Position numbers and translations under genes: made by a program
Notes under the pieces: generated by a model
What the model was told of the DNA's origin: nothing
Seen by the model: only the letters and a program-made list of their open reading frames with translations
Database searches by the model: none
Origin: Taeniopygia guttata
Lineage: Eukaryota > Chordata > Aves > Passeriformes > Estrildidae
Reading direction: 5' to 3'
Length of the DNA stretch: 64,000 bases
Assembly: GCF_048771995.1 (NCBI RefSeq)
Contig: NC_133026.1
Span: forward strand, 122,720,501 to 122,784,500
Shown here: positions 46,746 through 59,842 of the stretch, in pieces
Numbering within the stretch: the stretch's first letter is position 1
Layout of the letters: every line of letters starts with the position of its first letter

Positions 46746-49700
46746 TAGGAGTAGAGTATATTCTCTAAAATATCCCTAATTCTCTAATTAGGTCTGCTAT
46801 TTTGCTGTTTTCCTCCTTCTGTTGTTTTTGCTGGTCTCACTCTGGGCATTTGGTATTCATTGGCTAAGAATGTGATGAGGACCTAAATGCCATATGGAGT
46901 CAATAAACTGGCACAGCAGTTCAATGATTCAGCTAAAAATCTTGTATTGAAATCTAAGGCCAAAAGGTCATGCTAACCTACTCAATAATTTCAAACATGT
47001 CTCAGAAACTGCAATTCAGGGAACATTTACAGCTACAGATGGCTTGCAGTCAGGAATAGTTTTCCTCTGAATTTTGTTATCCGTAGGGATTCATCTCATC
47101 TTGTCCTGTGCCAGCTGGGTGCAGCAAAGAGCAGTTAGTTAGTCACTGCTCTTTATCATTCTAACCACCAAGTGTGGGACTCTCCTTCTTTTATTAGCAA
47201 TGATGGAGAGTAAACAGTATTCCTTTTGACCCCATCTCCATGTCCATATTTTCATACTGGATAATGGATTTGGCTTGTGCCTGTTTGTTTGCTAATATAG
47301 CTCTTTGCACTAGCTCTCACTCTGCCAGTTTTGTAGTGCCTGTAGCCAAGCAGTTATGACTCCATATTATACAAGACAGCTCTAGCTTGCACTGGCTATA
47401 AATCCCACTACTCTGGCAGTTTGCAAAATTGGGCAATTCCAGAAAAGCTTACAGGACCAAATGGCTGTTCATCAGCAGCAGCATGACAAGGGCAGAAGAG
47501 ACAGATAATGCCAATCTCCCCCCTCAGCTATATATACGTGAATGCATTGAGTAGCAAGAGCCCACATTTTCTCCTTAGTTATCTCCAATTATCAGCTAAA
47601 GTGTCCATCAGAGTATGAGAGACACATTTGGCTTCAAGAACAGGATGATAATTGCTTAAATCACAGCCTAAATGTACTTGCTTGAGAGTTTTAGCTTACT
47701 TTCTGCCATTGTCTCTGTTCAGTAATGAATTGTCATGCTACACAAGTACACCTACCTGCCTTATCTGTTGCAGGATATCCTCCTAATCAATGTGTCTAGT
47801 GCAGTCCATGTGCACTTTCCTGTCTTCGGTTCTTATTCTGTGGCCTGCAAACAGGTTGGAAACACACCTTTAAAGCTGAAGATGTACAAAAATGCATTAG
47901 CTCTATTTCTGATGTTTAATGTGGGATAAATTACCATATTTCTAAATTTAATATGAAAGTTTTTTGGTTTTTTTCTTAAAGTTACACTTGGTGCAGTGTT
48001 GGGTGCTGAGCTGGGTCTTGTTGATGATGATGACATTTCATGCAACCCCCACTGGGATTTAAAGAAAGAAAAACAGTCCAAGACTCTCCAACTCAGTTCT
48101 AACTCAGATATTTTCATAGATTAGAAAGGACTTGTCAAGAGAGAGGTCTTGTCAAGAACAAGCAATGGGCCTGTAATGTATGAAAGGAATTTTTAGGTGC
48201 TCTTTGTCCCCTTTTCTTCCCTGAATAGCACATCATAAAAACTGAAATTGAGAGAACCTTGTCAAAAATAAACTATTCTTGAATACTTTTCTGAACCTGG
48301 GCTTGAACAGTCTTTCTGTTGTATAGCAAAGGTGCCAGTTTTTCTTTTATTTCACACCTTTAAATATTGTAAATATATTTTTGTGAGAACTCTACTTTTG
48401 CTGTGAAATGTTGTGCAGTGCAGAATTCTTTATTGCAGTTGTAATGTTCTTCTGTTTTGGACTACCAGTAAAGTCCCCTGACAACTAAGGATCAGAAGGA
48501 AATTCTGAGTTTCAGCTGTTAACAGTCATTTTTTGTGTGTGTAAATGTTAATAACATTCTACCCCAGCAGGTGGATGAATCTGTCCTCCCAAATTTGCCA
48601 AAGTTTTCCTTCGCCTTAGTACAGAAACAGAACATTTTTTCACCCCTCTTCACAAGGGTGATTTTTCACGTGGATCAGCTATGTGTAATTCTCACTGAGA
48701 CAGCTGGGATATTTTGATCCCTGAGTAACTTTTTACTTCCCCAGTTTTGCCAATATGATTTTCTTTGCTTATTCATAGTCTTTGAAAGGGCTCGTTCCAT
48801 TACTGATAGATAAGTGTGCATTCCAGCTCAATATAAATGAAATAGTTGGGTGGAGAGAACAGCTGTTGATACTTCCATAATAATTTAGAAAGTCAGTGGG
48901 TTGCAGCTACAAAACAAATGAGCCAGATTGTGCACCTTAACCACATCGAGTTTGAATTTACATTTAACCAGTTTTGTTTCCTTGCACAAAGAACATTACT
49001 GCATGAATAGTCCAATGGAAGTCCCATAGATCAAGGGAAGTACTTATAGAACACAGTGCTCCTTATAGGAAGCTGGCAGAACCTCATTCTTTTCTCTGAA
49101 ATTTCCACCTACCTCTGCTGAGCTAGTTTTTCTCCCGTCAGGAAAGCTACTCTGAGCTATTGGAGCTGTGCTTCAGTTCAGCTATAACAGTAGGCATTTT
49201 TTTGCAAGTGATGTGTTATATGGCAGAGATTACCATCCTTGGTCTGTAGTCATAGTTTAGAGCCACACATGATCTCCTTCTCCTTCTCCACTGTCAGTAC
49301 TAAATACAGCAGAGAATTCCTAGTGCTCTAAGGCCATGATCAGCAGGCATGTGTGTCTTTTGTGTCCAGGTTTGATTTTTTTTCCCCTGTTAAAGATGGC
49401 TGCATTTCTCCCTTAACATAATTTATGCTTTGAAGAGCTTATCACTGGTCTTCCCTAGATAGCTACGTTTGCTGATCCATGGAAACAGAAGACAAGAGCA
49501 GAGAGGAAGCATTATGGAGTCTTTTTTTTGTTTTGTTTTTGGGTGTTTTTTTGTTTTTGTTTTTGTTTTGGGGTTTTTTTTTTGTTTCTGTATAGGAAGA
49601 AACATCTTGGGGGATTTTAATTAGTTCTTGGGCCGAGCAGCCCGCAATGCAACAGTCCTTGGTGTTCATGACAAATGGCCTTCATTGCCACACAGAATTT

Positions 49701-50989
49701 AATGCCATCGGTAAACCTGTCTGCAGCTCATTTGATTGCTATTCGATTTTCATTTCTTACCTTTCTATGCATTCTGATATGTCTAAAGAGTGTGACAGAA
49801 GGAAATGAAATAAAGCAAAGGAAATAAATAGTTGTGACAGAAACACAAGATTTGCATTGATAATCTAAATTGATTGTTTTATTTGAAATTATATTTTGGT
49901 AAGACTCTTGTTTTTATAGAAACAGATCTACTGAAATAGGGATTCATGGCATTTAAGGAATATTTCCTAAACTGGAAGGTACTGGAGTAGCAGAACTTTT
50001 CAGAATGCTGTGTATTTACAGGTCCAATTGCCTGAGAACAAGAGCGGTCTCTTGATGAAATGTCATTACCTTTCCACATCAATTTATCATTGTTGACTTC
50101 CTGGTACACTGAAACTAGCCTTTAGGAACAAGAGGTGACAGTGCCTTGTAGTTCTAAAACATTTAGTCTTACCTACAAAAGCTCAAGTGGTCAAAAGGAT
50201 ACTTTGATTACAAATATTAGGAAAAAAGTCCTTAATTCTCAATTACTGCTCTGTAATTACAAGTCATTGTCTATAAAGAACTAGAAGATATCAATATTAA
50301 AACTTACAGAAATTTTATTTAACTACCTTTAACTCTTGGTCACTATTTTATCTGGAGCTACCTCTGTCAAAAATTCCTTTTTTGTCACATCTTGCTGTCT
50401 AGCCTGAGATAATTTATGCTACTATACAACTTGACACCTGAATGGTTGTTGCAATGATAATATGCTAACTTTATTCCATTACTTTTATTGATATTGATTC
50501 AGTTAGTTTTTCTTCTGTATTGGCATAAAGATGGTCTATTTCAATATGTGAAAACCATGTACCCATAGGAACTCATTTCATTCATTTTTCTTTTGATGAA
50601 AGCTTTGTAACATTTTCAGAAGCAATATCCTTTAATAAAATCAAAGCTTCCAAACTAGTTGTACAGGGAAATACAATTCAAACTAGTTTAATCTTTTATG
50701 AGCTAGTATATGGCCACTTTTTATATGTAAGTTTCTGCAGTTTTTATCATATTTGATTCATAAATTTATTACTTCATGTTAGACTACAGTGAATTACCAT
50801 CAGCACATTTTACTTGTCTAGACTATAACGTCTTAAATATAATTCATGTTCTGATAAAGAAGGTAGGGATTTATAGAACCCTGAAGCACTACCCCTTAAT
50901 GCATCTTTCTTTTGTCTTTGTATAATCTTTCTCTCTATGCATATCTGTGCCTCTCTCTTATTTGTCACCTTGGTAGACCCACCATTTGG
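46746..50989. other. Long non-coding stretch, no gene recognised
   Basis: AT-rich sequence with no supportable gene. The T/G-rich tract at 49521-49590 is listed separately. Frames of up to 94 codons show no known motifs. Confidence 0.6.
49521..49590 (+). repeat. T/G low-complexity tract
   Basis: TTTTG/TTTTTG units with short G runs (CTTTTTTTTGTTTTG, GGGTGTTTTTTTG). The minus-strand Lys/Thr/Pro-rich frames here are artefacts of this tract. Confidence 0.9.
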
Positions 50990-51745
50990 CAGGGCAGAGT
51001 TCTACAAAGGCAAATGCAGGATCCTGCCCCTGGGGAAGCATAACCAATACAGGCTGGGGGATGACTTGCTGGAAAACAGCTAATTGGAGAAGTACCTGGG
51101 GGTCCTGGTGGACAACACGCTGTCCATGAGCCAGCAGTGTGTCCTTGTGTCCAAGAAGGCCAGGGGTATCCCAGGGTGTATTAGGAAAAGCATCACCAGC
51201 AGGTTGAGGGAGGTGATTCTGCCCCTCTGCTCAGTCCTGGTGAGGCCTCACCTGGAGTGCTGTGTCCAGTTCTGGGCTCCCCAGTTCAAGAAAGATGAGG
51301 AATTACTGGAGAGGATCAAGTGGAGGGGTACAAAGATTATTGGAAACACCTCTCTGATGAGAAAAGGCTGAGTTAGCTGGGACTGTTTAGCCTGTAAAAG
51401 ACAGAGGGCAATCAATTTATCAATACGTCATTTATCAATACATGCACATATCTTAAGGGTGGATATGAAAAGGATGATGCCAAACTCTTTCCAGTGCACA
51501 TGGGCACAAATAGAAACACAGGAAGTGCCTTCTGAATATGAGAAAAATCTTCTTTACTGTGACGGTGACAGAGCACTGAACAGGCTGCCCAGAGAGGTTC
51601 TAGAGTCTCCTTCTCTGAAGAATTAAAAACCTGCCTGGACGTGATCCTGTGCAGCCTGCTCCCATGCTTGAACAGTGACATAGAACTAGATGATCTCCAG
51701 AGGTCCCTTCCAAGCCCAAAGCTTTTGCTATTCTGTGATTCTGCA
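50990..51745 (+). mobile_element. CR1 LINE 3' portion, 5'-truncated (about 755 bp)
   Basis: This plus-strand element begins in the C-terminal half of ORF2: GKCRILPLGKHNQYRLG-like sequence, then [33 protein letters not shown] and [20 protein letters not shown] (51084-51371). The frame breaks at about 51370 and later parts show a frayed segment at 51405-51450 (ATTTATCAATAC occurs twice). After the C-terminal part (AGGCTGCCCAGAGAGGTT, then CTGCCTGGACGTGATCC) comes the 3' tail AGATGATCTCCAGAGGTCC and TATTCTGTGATTCTG. Its 3' end resembles the 16.24-kb minus copy, so these two are likely of one subfamily, in opposite orientation 35 kb apart. Confidence 0.95.
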
Positions 51746-54700
51746 AATCTTTTCAGAGGCTGAAATTGATCAAACACTGGCACATTGTTGATTGTCACTA
51801 AAATAGCTCTAAAAGTTGTTTAACCACAGTAGTTGTCGCAACATGGGATTACCTTTTCACCCCAATGCACTATGTATTGACAGCAATGGTGGTATGGAGA
51901 TACCGCTGTATGGAGATATCTTTGTTTCCTTAGAAATCAGGGTGTTGGAGATGAATACAAATTAAAACACTTCCTAATATATGCTATCAAGAGGAAAAAA
52001 AAGTAGAAGATGAACAGAGAGGCAAACCCTTCCATTAGCAGGAGGATATGAGGATATCTAGGCATGTTTTCATGATTACACCGTCTGTTACATGGTGTAG
52101 GAATGGCCAGGAGTAATTCTCTGCTTGGGAGCACTGGCACGGAGCTGTGACTTCCACAGGATGACAGGAGCTTTGCTCTGTAAGGATGTCAGGGAATCTT
52201 GTGCATAGCAATAAGTGCTTATGGGAAGAAATGTTATTAGCAAATGTTAAAACACATCAGGACTTACAGGAAGATTACAAAAGATGACAAAACAAAACAG
52301 GAACAAAGAAATTACCTGCTTTGCAAAATTTTGTGTCTTATTAGTCGGAAAAAAGTATCTTCTTATCTTCCCCTCCCCTACCCCACCGAAAATGTGTCAC
52401 TGGTAATTTTGCATGGTTACAAGCATACAGACTTTTCAAATAAAAATGGTATCTGGAACATATATAGGAGAAAAATACATACAGAGAAATTAACCCTACT
52501 AGAGGAAGAAAGCAGTATATACAAATTACAGTCAATAAATGTAAAAAAGATTGAGTGCATTGCAATGTGGTTTACTTTGCTTTCCATAATCAAAGCAAAT
52601 AATTCCTACTTCCACTCTATTTATAATAGATATTTTGTCTGTAGATTTCTGTGTCACTGGAAGTGAATTAATCTTTATTTCTTTTAGCTTCCCTAAATCT
52701 ACATTTTAAGCATAAGGATATTTTACATCATTTGACATGGGTCTTATCACATTTGTAAGATTGAGAGGTTATAAAGATCATCAAAACCAATGGGGTACCC
52801 TCAATGAAAATGCAATGATAAAGTCTGTGCCTTTTTGTATGCCTTGCTTGGAAGCACTAATATATTGAGTGATAATCTACAACTGCATCTCATGTGTTGT
52901 TTACAATATAAATGGCACTGAAATTCAGGCAATTAGTACAAACTCTTCACAGACCCAGAGATGCAAACAGCAAGTTGAAGCAGCACAAAATCCATCAGTG
53001 CTGCTAGACATTATTTTGCTGTCTTTCTGAGTGACCTTGAGTCTCACTTTCAACAAGCTGTGAAAACTTTCCAATTAAATATTTTTTAAAATTTAAATCC
53101 TTTAGGAGTATAGCAATGAAAGGTGCCATCTGAATCTTTGCATTCAATTCACCCACAGTCACATGCACCGTAAAAACAGAAGGCATATGAAAAGCCACCA
53201 AACACTCTTCTGGGTATCTCCTAGGAAATATCTGATCTCCAGCATACAAGGCTTCAAAATGTTGCATTGTGACTCAACTCTGCTCTATAGATACAAATAA
53301 TTTCCTCTTAGTCCTCTTAGAACTTAGGGCTCTGTTCCACAAGACTGTTGTATTAATTTTTCTTATGTCAGATGGAAACTATAGGGAAAATAGTACTTTC
53401 ATTGGTTATTTTTATTTTAAGGTTGAAATAGTGGTGGTAAGTATTGTAGAAAGTAATGGGATCCTTATTATGGAGCTGTGGGAAGCTGTGTCCTTTAGTT
53501 TTTGTGTTTTAGTGCAGTAGCATGTATCAAAAAATACTGACCCAAAAAGGCTAAAAATTTTGCAGCCTGACACCTAGCCTTGTCCTAATGTAATACTGAC
53601 CCAGTAAACAAATAAGCTTTAGGAAGAGTAACTGAATATGGTTAAGGACAGGACACTCTGGTAGCCCAGAGCTTAGCATTTTTCTCTGACAGGTAGGAGA
53701 TTTTTGCTTTGTTTGCTGCTATTTTAGCAAAAGTAGGAGAAAAGTTGCACGTCTACTTATGGATGAACATTTGGGTTGCTGAACTGCTGGTGTAAAGACT
53801 GACATGTTCTTTCTTTGGAGCTGTAGTCAAAAAAGGAGGAACTGATTATCTCAGTGAAGAGGTCCACGCCTTCAAATCCTCCGAAGGGGAAGATGACTCC
53901 TTCTTGTACAGAGATTTGTATTCAAAACCTGTAGAAAAGCAAGGGTCTCCAGATGCCCATCTCCTGCAATGAACATCTATGTACTGGGTGCTCGCCTTTG
54001 TGAATGCTGTGCTAAGACTCCAGTTCAATGTTAACATTTTCCAAGTGTTAATGCCATCTCTGCTTACTGCCAGCTAGTCATTCTTTTCACTTTACTCATT
54101 CATCTTGCATCCCTCTTCAGCTATATTTATGTCAGTGTCTGTATGAAAGAGTAAGTAGTTAAATGAACGGGGACTTCTTAGATGAATTTTGCCTCTAAAA
54201 AAATTACCGTGAACAGGAGCCATAGGCACCTTGTTCTTCTGTAACAGAGTGAAGGAAGGTGAGGAGATGGAGCTAGCACTGTGAAGCTGAGCCTGATTCC
54301 TGCATGAAGAACGAGAACTATCAGTAACAATAATCATACTGGGAAAGGGAATTTTTGCCTCTCTACTCACTTTTGCAGCAGTGGCATTTTGTAGTGAATA
54401 TGTAAAGAAGCCTGGAATATCTTCTGTTGTACAAAACCAAAACTATTCAATATGAAGAACTTGTGTCTGCATGCAGTTTCATGCAAATTGAAATCGCTAC
54501 TGCATCCCATTGTCTTGATATGATGTGAATCATGTACGTAGGACTTTCATGTGACTTTGAGTCTGAGTGCATGTTGCCATGTAAGTCTTATTCTATATCA
54601 TTACATTAATTTACACAGGAGAAAAGAATGCTGTTGCTCAAGTTAAATAAGAAAACTTGCTTTTTAATTTTCGTAGAACTATAAATAAGATAAATGAAGT

Positions 54701-57700
54701 TACATCTCTTCTGTGGTATCTTTTTGATGTAGGATCCATGTATTTTTAATGAATGTGACTAAAGCAAAAGCATGCTGTTGCACATCTTACGAGTCATAAT
54801 TTAAACAGTTATAATTTCTAACTTATTTTGAAACTTGACATCTAAATGCTGGATTTAGCAATCCAAATTCAGTCGTCCTGTCTTTTAAATTCTTACTATC
54901 TGGAGCAAGGAAAGAAATTTATTTTATCTTGCTTTTAAGTTTATTTCCTTTACAGATTATTTGCTTTACAGACTACATTTTCTAAAGTTTCAGTTATTTC
55001 ATAATTTTTATATTTCAATTTCTAACTGCTGATATGAATAAGATAATTATACCAGAGCCTGACTGTAAGGACAAATATGTAGGGTCATACCCTCATGTGA
55101 TAGATGAGTATTTTGGTTTCAGTTTTTGTTCTCAGTAAAGAAAAGGTCCCGCATTATGTCTGTTGCTCTGAAGGCCAGTCTGCAGATTTCATATGCATGT
55201 CAAATTATGCTGCATGGATGAACTTTGGGGATTAGAGACACAGAAGAGCTTTTTTACATAATCTCTTTCACAATCCCTAATGTAAACCATTTGATCTCCT
55301 CTCTTACAGTTTTTGCTCATCTTTATAACTATTAGAATATGTATTTACATATCCTTTTCTTGGAAACATTACCTGCAACAGGTAAGGGAAGCATTTATCC
55401 TTTGTGAGTGGAATAATGCTTTCATATGCATTATATTGTCATTAGTAAGTTTAACAATATTCCATACTAGTAAAGACTTAAATTGAGCCTTGCAAAACTG
55501 GATTATGTTCTATGCAAGCCTTATGTTTACACTTTCAGTCAGCATAATTAATTTCCTTCTTTAATGACATCTTTATCTCTTATTTATGATGTGGTTTACA
55601 TTTGTTTTGGAAAAAGAAGGGTCAGGAGTGAAACAGACTACATCTGTTTTTCTATGTTCTTAACAGTGTGAGGCCTTGGTTACATCAGAGTAATGCATCA
55701 TTGTGGGAACAAATGCTAAACTAGTTGAACAGTGAGGTGAAAATCAAAGTTTACAATTACAAAAGCCCTCAGGCTTTTTTTCTTGATTTCTAAAATGAAG
55801 GCAGAAAAAATACTACAAAAATGACCTTCCATGCCACTGTTGTTATGTCAGGTCTTGATGGCTTAGTTTGAAAAGATATCAAAGACCAGAATGCCTTGCC
55901 ACAAGACTCTGATTAGTGAAATTCATGGCAGACTTCTAGCATGGGATCCAGGTTGAATCCATTTGTGAAAAGCAGGAACATGTGATTCTGCAGCTTCACA
56001 GTGTCTGGGCAGCAGAGTGTTGTGAAGACTCTGACTATCTATGGGCAAAAATAAGATAACCCTGTGTCCAGAAACTTTGTCCTCTGTAAGTTGTAGGATG
56101 AGCTGTGTCCTCACAGTACCCACTTCCACTCTCACGAAAGGGTGAGAGAGCTCTTCTAACAAGCAATGAGCACCAGCCCACTATCCAGCTGCACAGGCTT
56201 GGAGCAGACTTTGTGTAACTGGATTTCCATGTGTTCAATGACCACTGCCCAACATTTTTTGGTTTGTTTTCTTTTTTAAAGGGACATTCAAAAATCTCCA
56301 GAGAGAAATACTGCTGTCATTCAGGAAGCATGGAAAAAAAAATTTGGAACAGGATATAAAATTCTGACTTGACTCTTAGAAAATATGCATATAAAGGGAA
56401 TGCATTCTTGAGGATATATTTACTTTTAAAGAGTTTTTCTTAGGTAAACCATAAACTTAAAATAAAGCAGAGAAAGATTAGAATTGCTGCTGAGGATAAT
56501 TCAGTTAAAACTGTATAAAAAACCTAATCCTTGACAGTCCTGTTATTTGACATTATTTTCTTCCCTGCAGTTTTCTCTTCCAAGAAAACCCTCAAAAAAT
56601 CAGGAAAAATAGTAGGATGAGGTAACAGCAGCCAACAATGTCCTCAGTGGAAATCTTTCCTTCATCATCAGCTTGATGTTGAGAAAATTATTCTTCATTT
56701 ATGATTGTACTATTTTCCTTCTGTTGTTTGCAATCATTCATTATTCCTCGTGGTAGAGACAGATGAGTAGCTGATGTTTTTTTTTCCTTTGACATTATGT
56801 TATTCTAAATGTTCATCACAACATTTTCTGATATCCATGGGCTTTTTTTAATGTGAAATTGCAAACGCTGACTATTATCCCTCCATCTAGCCTGTGTCGA
56901 GTAAGGCTACTCTCTTGGATGCATGAACTCTACCTAGAGTTTAACCACAAAAATTTGGATGGAGAAATGGCCACTCTGAGGCCAGGATGAAATACAGGTT
57001 GCACAGAATTATCAAATATATTTCCTAATTTTTATTCATAAGCTTCTACAAAAATGGTACCAGAAATATAAAGGTTTTGTGAAAGAACTTGGCCTCTGAC
57101 CCTTGCCCTGAAAGTTCTTGTGCTAGTGGAATGAGTGCAACAGAAACAAATATCAGAACCTTCATCCAAAAGTCTGCGCATGTAACATGGAAATTTGAGT
57201 TCTTTTGGGAGGAAGAATAATAATCTCCATTGTTGTTTGTAAAAACGAGTGGAATTTTAGTCTGATAGAGACAGATAATATTTTTTAAAACATATATGTT
57301 GGGAATGGTTGTCTGAAAAAACATGCCTACTTATGACAAAGATTTATATTTCTAAGGGAAAAAACTCTCACTCTGAAAGGATCCAGAAAATAGGGCATAT
57401 GTACCCAGACACGCTTTATTTCAAACAAAACCAAGAACTATTGACCAAAGCAAATTGTTAATATGAAGGTCCTAGAATTGCTTTGAGAATGCTCTAAGAT
57501 GCTGCCAGAAGAGACCCAGTACATGCACTATTATTAGAGTCACCTTTAAAACAAAAAGAAATGCACACACCAAGAGTATATTGGTGTAAACAAGCCAGTG
57601 CAGGACTAGGGTGCTAAGAAGTCATACTTATTTACAGAGAAAATAGTGCATAGGTCAACATACAATCCCAATTGAGAAAGGGCAATAAAAACAGTATTAC

Positions 57701-59049
57701 TAAAAGTTGCATTTGTTTAGCAAAGAACAAAATGCGTCTCTCAAAATACTTAGGACCTGCTTTCACAAAAACTTTACTTTCTCAGAAACTGCATCATTTA
57801 GGTCCTTCAGAAATAAGCCTCTGAGTTATCAATTTAAAATAAAAAAGAGAAATGGATGAAACATCTGGACAAACATCCTGCCAGATGTTTTTATGTTTGT
57901 GATAATTCCTCATTCTCGCACTCTTGAGACATAGCATGTTCTGAAACAAAAACCTCTATGAAAAAAGAATTCTTCTCTGATAGAATTGAAACAGATAAAG
58001 TCAATTGGGTATACTCATAAAGAGTGTGAAAAAGGAATTAAAGAGGAAATCTTAAGGAAAGAATCTGTCACTACACCAGCATGATTCACTTTGTTGCTAT
58101 TCTGTGCCAATTTTTAGTTAAAAGTGCATGATTGGAACATAATCTGTAGGAATGAAAATACTAATATTCATTTGCTGTTTCTACCAACAAAAGTTCCAAC
58201 ACTTGTCTAGCTCAATAGGTCAAAATCTGGAGAATCCAAGATATTTGTAAGCTGTCTTTAGTGTTAATATGAATAAAAATGGGGCATGTTTATCATAAAT
58301 ATTTCTTGCTATAATACAAAGCATAAAAGGAATAGATAAATTGTTATTAGTGATAGCAACTTTGAACTATTATTTATAGCAAATTCATTTGTTGGTTTAC
58401 CTAGTCTGTCCATATGCAGGAAAAAATACCTGAAGAAATGCTGCTTGGTTTCTTCCTCTAAGGCTTGAAGGAAACAAACAAGGAGCAGTGCTGGCTTCTA
58501 GTTTTACTAGTAGTTGAACATATGAGAAATATAACTCTAGATGAGGGAATGTATTTAGCTGGTCCAAAAAGACAATATAGTCAAATTAATGAGTTCAAAT
58601 ACCATGTGAAAATAGTCAGGTGAATAAATACAGACTGTATTTAAACAAAGATAAATATTACATCCATGAAACTGTCATAGAGAAAAGGAAAAAAATAAAA
58701 GAGAGACAAAGCTAGTTTCAATAGCTGTGAGTCCTGATCTGCAAAGGCTTTCTGACTCTGAAGTCAAGGCAAGTGCTTGTTTATAGGCAATGCAATTAAG
58801 CCATGATTTGCTCCAGGACAACTTCCTGACCGTGTGGGAAGCATCCATCTTCCACTGATGGACTTCCAAGACTTGAAGGACATTAATAAATATTCTTCAG
58901 GAGAACAAGCACTATTGCTGGTCATAGCCTACAAAATTTGGTGAGCACTCTGGCTGTGTATAAAAAGAGTTTCCACTTCTCATTGCACTTGATGCAATTG
59001 GAACCACAAGCTTCCTTTATCAAAGATGCTCATGGTTTGAATGAGTGAG
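51746..59049. other. Long non-coding stretch, no gene recognised
   Basis: About 7.3 kb of AT-rich sequence. The longest frame (140 codons plus, 52244-52666) is Lys/Ile/Tyr-rich and unrecognised. The minus frame at 53004-53267 (87 codons) has a fairly balanced composition but no known motif. No RNA gene or CR1 tail was found. It is the longest stretch in the window without a recognised repeat. Confidence 0.6.
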
Positions 59050-59570
59050 TGTTTCACTAGATAAAAAACTGGCTTGATGGCCCAGGCCAGAGAGTCAATG
59101 AGGTTACATCCAGCTGGCAGCCAGTCACCAGTGGTGCTCTCCGGGCCTCAGTACTGGGGCCAGTTCTGTTTAATGTATTTATCAGTGATTTGGATGAGGG
59201 GATTGAGAGCATCCTCAGTCAGCTGGCAGATGAAGCCAAGTCTGCTACAGAGCAGGAAGACTCTGCAGAGTGATCTGGACAGGCTGGATCGATGGGCTGA
59301 GGACAATGGTATGAGGTTCAAAAAGACTAAGTGTTGAGTTCTGCACAAGGTTTACAATAACTCCATGCAGTACTACAGGCTTGGGAAAAGTGTCAGGAAA
59401 GCTACCAGTGGAAAAGAACCTGGGGGTGCTGATTGACAGCAGCTGAACATGATCCAGCTATGCCCTGGTGGCCAAGAAGGCTAATGGCATCCCGGCCTGT
59501 ATCTGCAATTGTGTGGGCTTCATGATCTCAGAGGTCTTTTCCAACATAATTGATTCTGTGATTCTGTGGC
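59050..59570 (+). mobile_element. CR1 LINE fragment A, ending in an internal 3' tail
   Basis: The fragment opens in the RT core: [20 protein letters not shown], then [39 protein letters not shown]. The usual FADDTK reads LADEAK, so the second catalytic Asp is lost. It continues with RLDRWAEDNGMRF, EKNLGVLID and KKANGIPACICNCVG. It then jumps at about 59517 into ATGATCTCAGAGGTCTTTTCC and two perfect tail units (GATTCTGTGATTCTGTG, 59552-59568), which belong at a CR1 3' terminus. About 100 codons of the RT C-terminal region and most of the 3' untranslated region are skipped. This is either a deletion in fragment A or the border of a nested insertion. Confidence 0.88.
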
Positions 59571-59842
59571 CAGAAAGAAGAAATGGCTTCAAGTTCCACA
59601 AGGAGAGGTTTAGATTGGATATTAGGAAAAATTCTTTCACTGACAGGATTGCTGAGCATTGTAATAGGCTGCCCAGGCAAGTGGCTGGGTCTCCGTCTCT
59701 GGAGCTGTTTAAAATATGCACGTATGTGGCACTTAGACACATGGTTTAATGGTGGAGTTGCAGTGTTAGGTTAATAGTTATACTCAGTACAACTTGTATT
59801 AGAGGTTTATTCCAACCTAAATGCAGCTGTGATTCTGTATGA
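59571..59842 (+). mobile_element. CR1 LINE fragment B, 3' end
   Basis: Immediately after the internal tail of fragment A, CR1 coding sequence resumes at a later ORF2 position: RNGFKFHKERFRLDIRKNSF, TDRIAEHCNRLPRQVAGSPS, LELFK. It continues through a 3' untranslated region (GTGGCACTTAGACACATGG, TTTAATGGTGGAGTTG) to a second tail (TGTGATTCTGTATGATG). It may be a separate 5'-truncated CR1 that landed directly at the tail of fragment A, or the continuation of fragment A after an insertion. The 3' untranslated region is of the CACTTAG/ACATGGTTTAA type, unlike the 16.24-kb copy. Confidence 0.9.
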
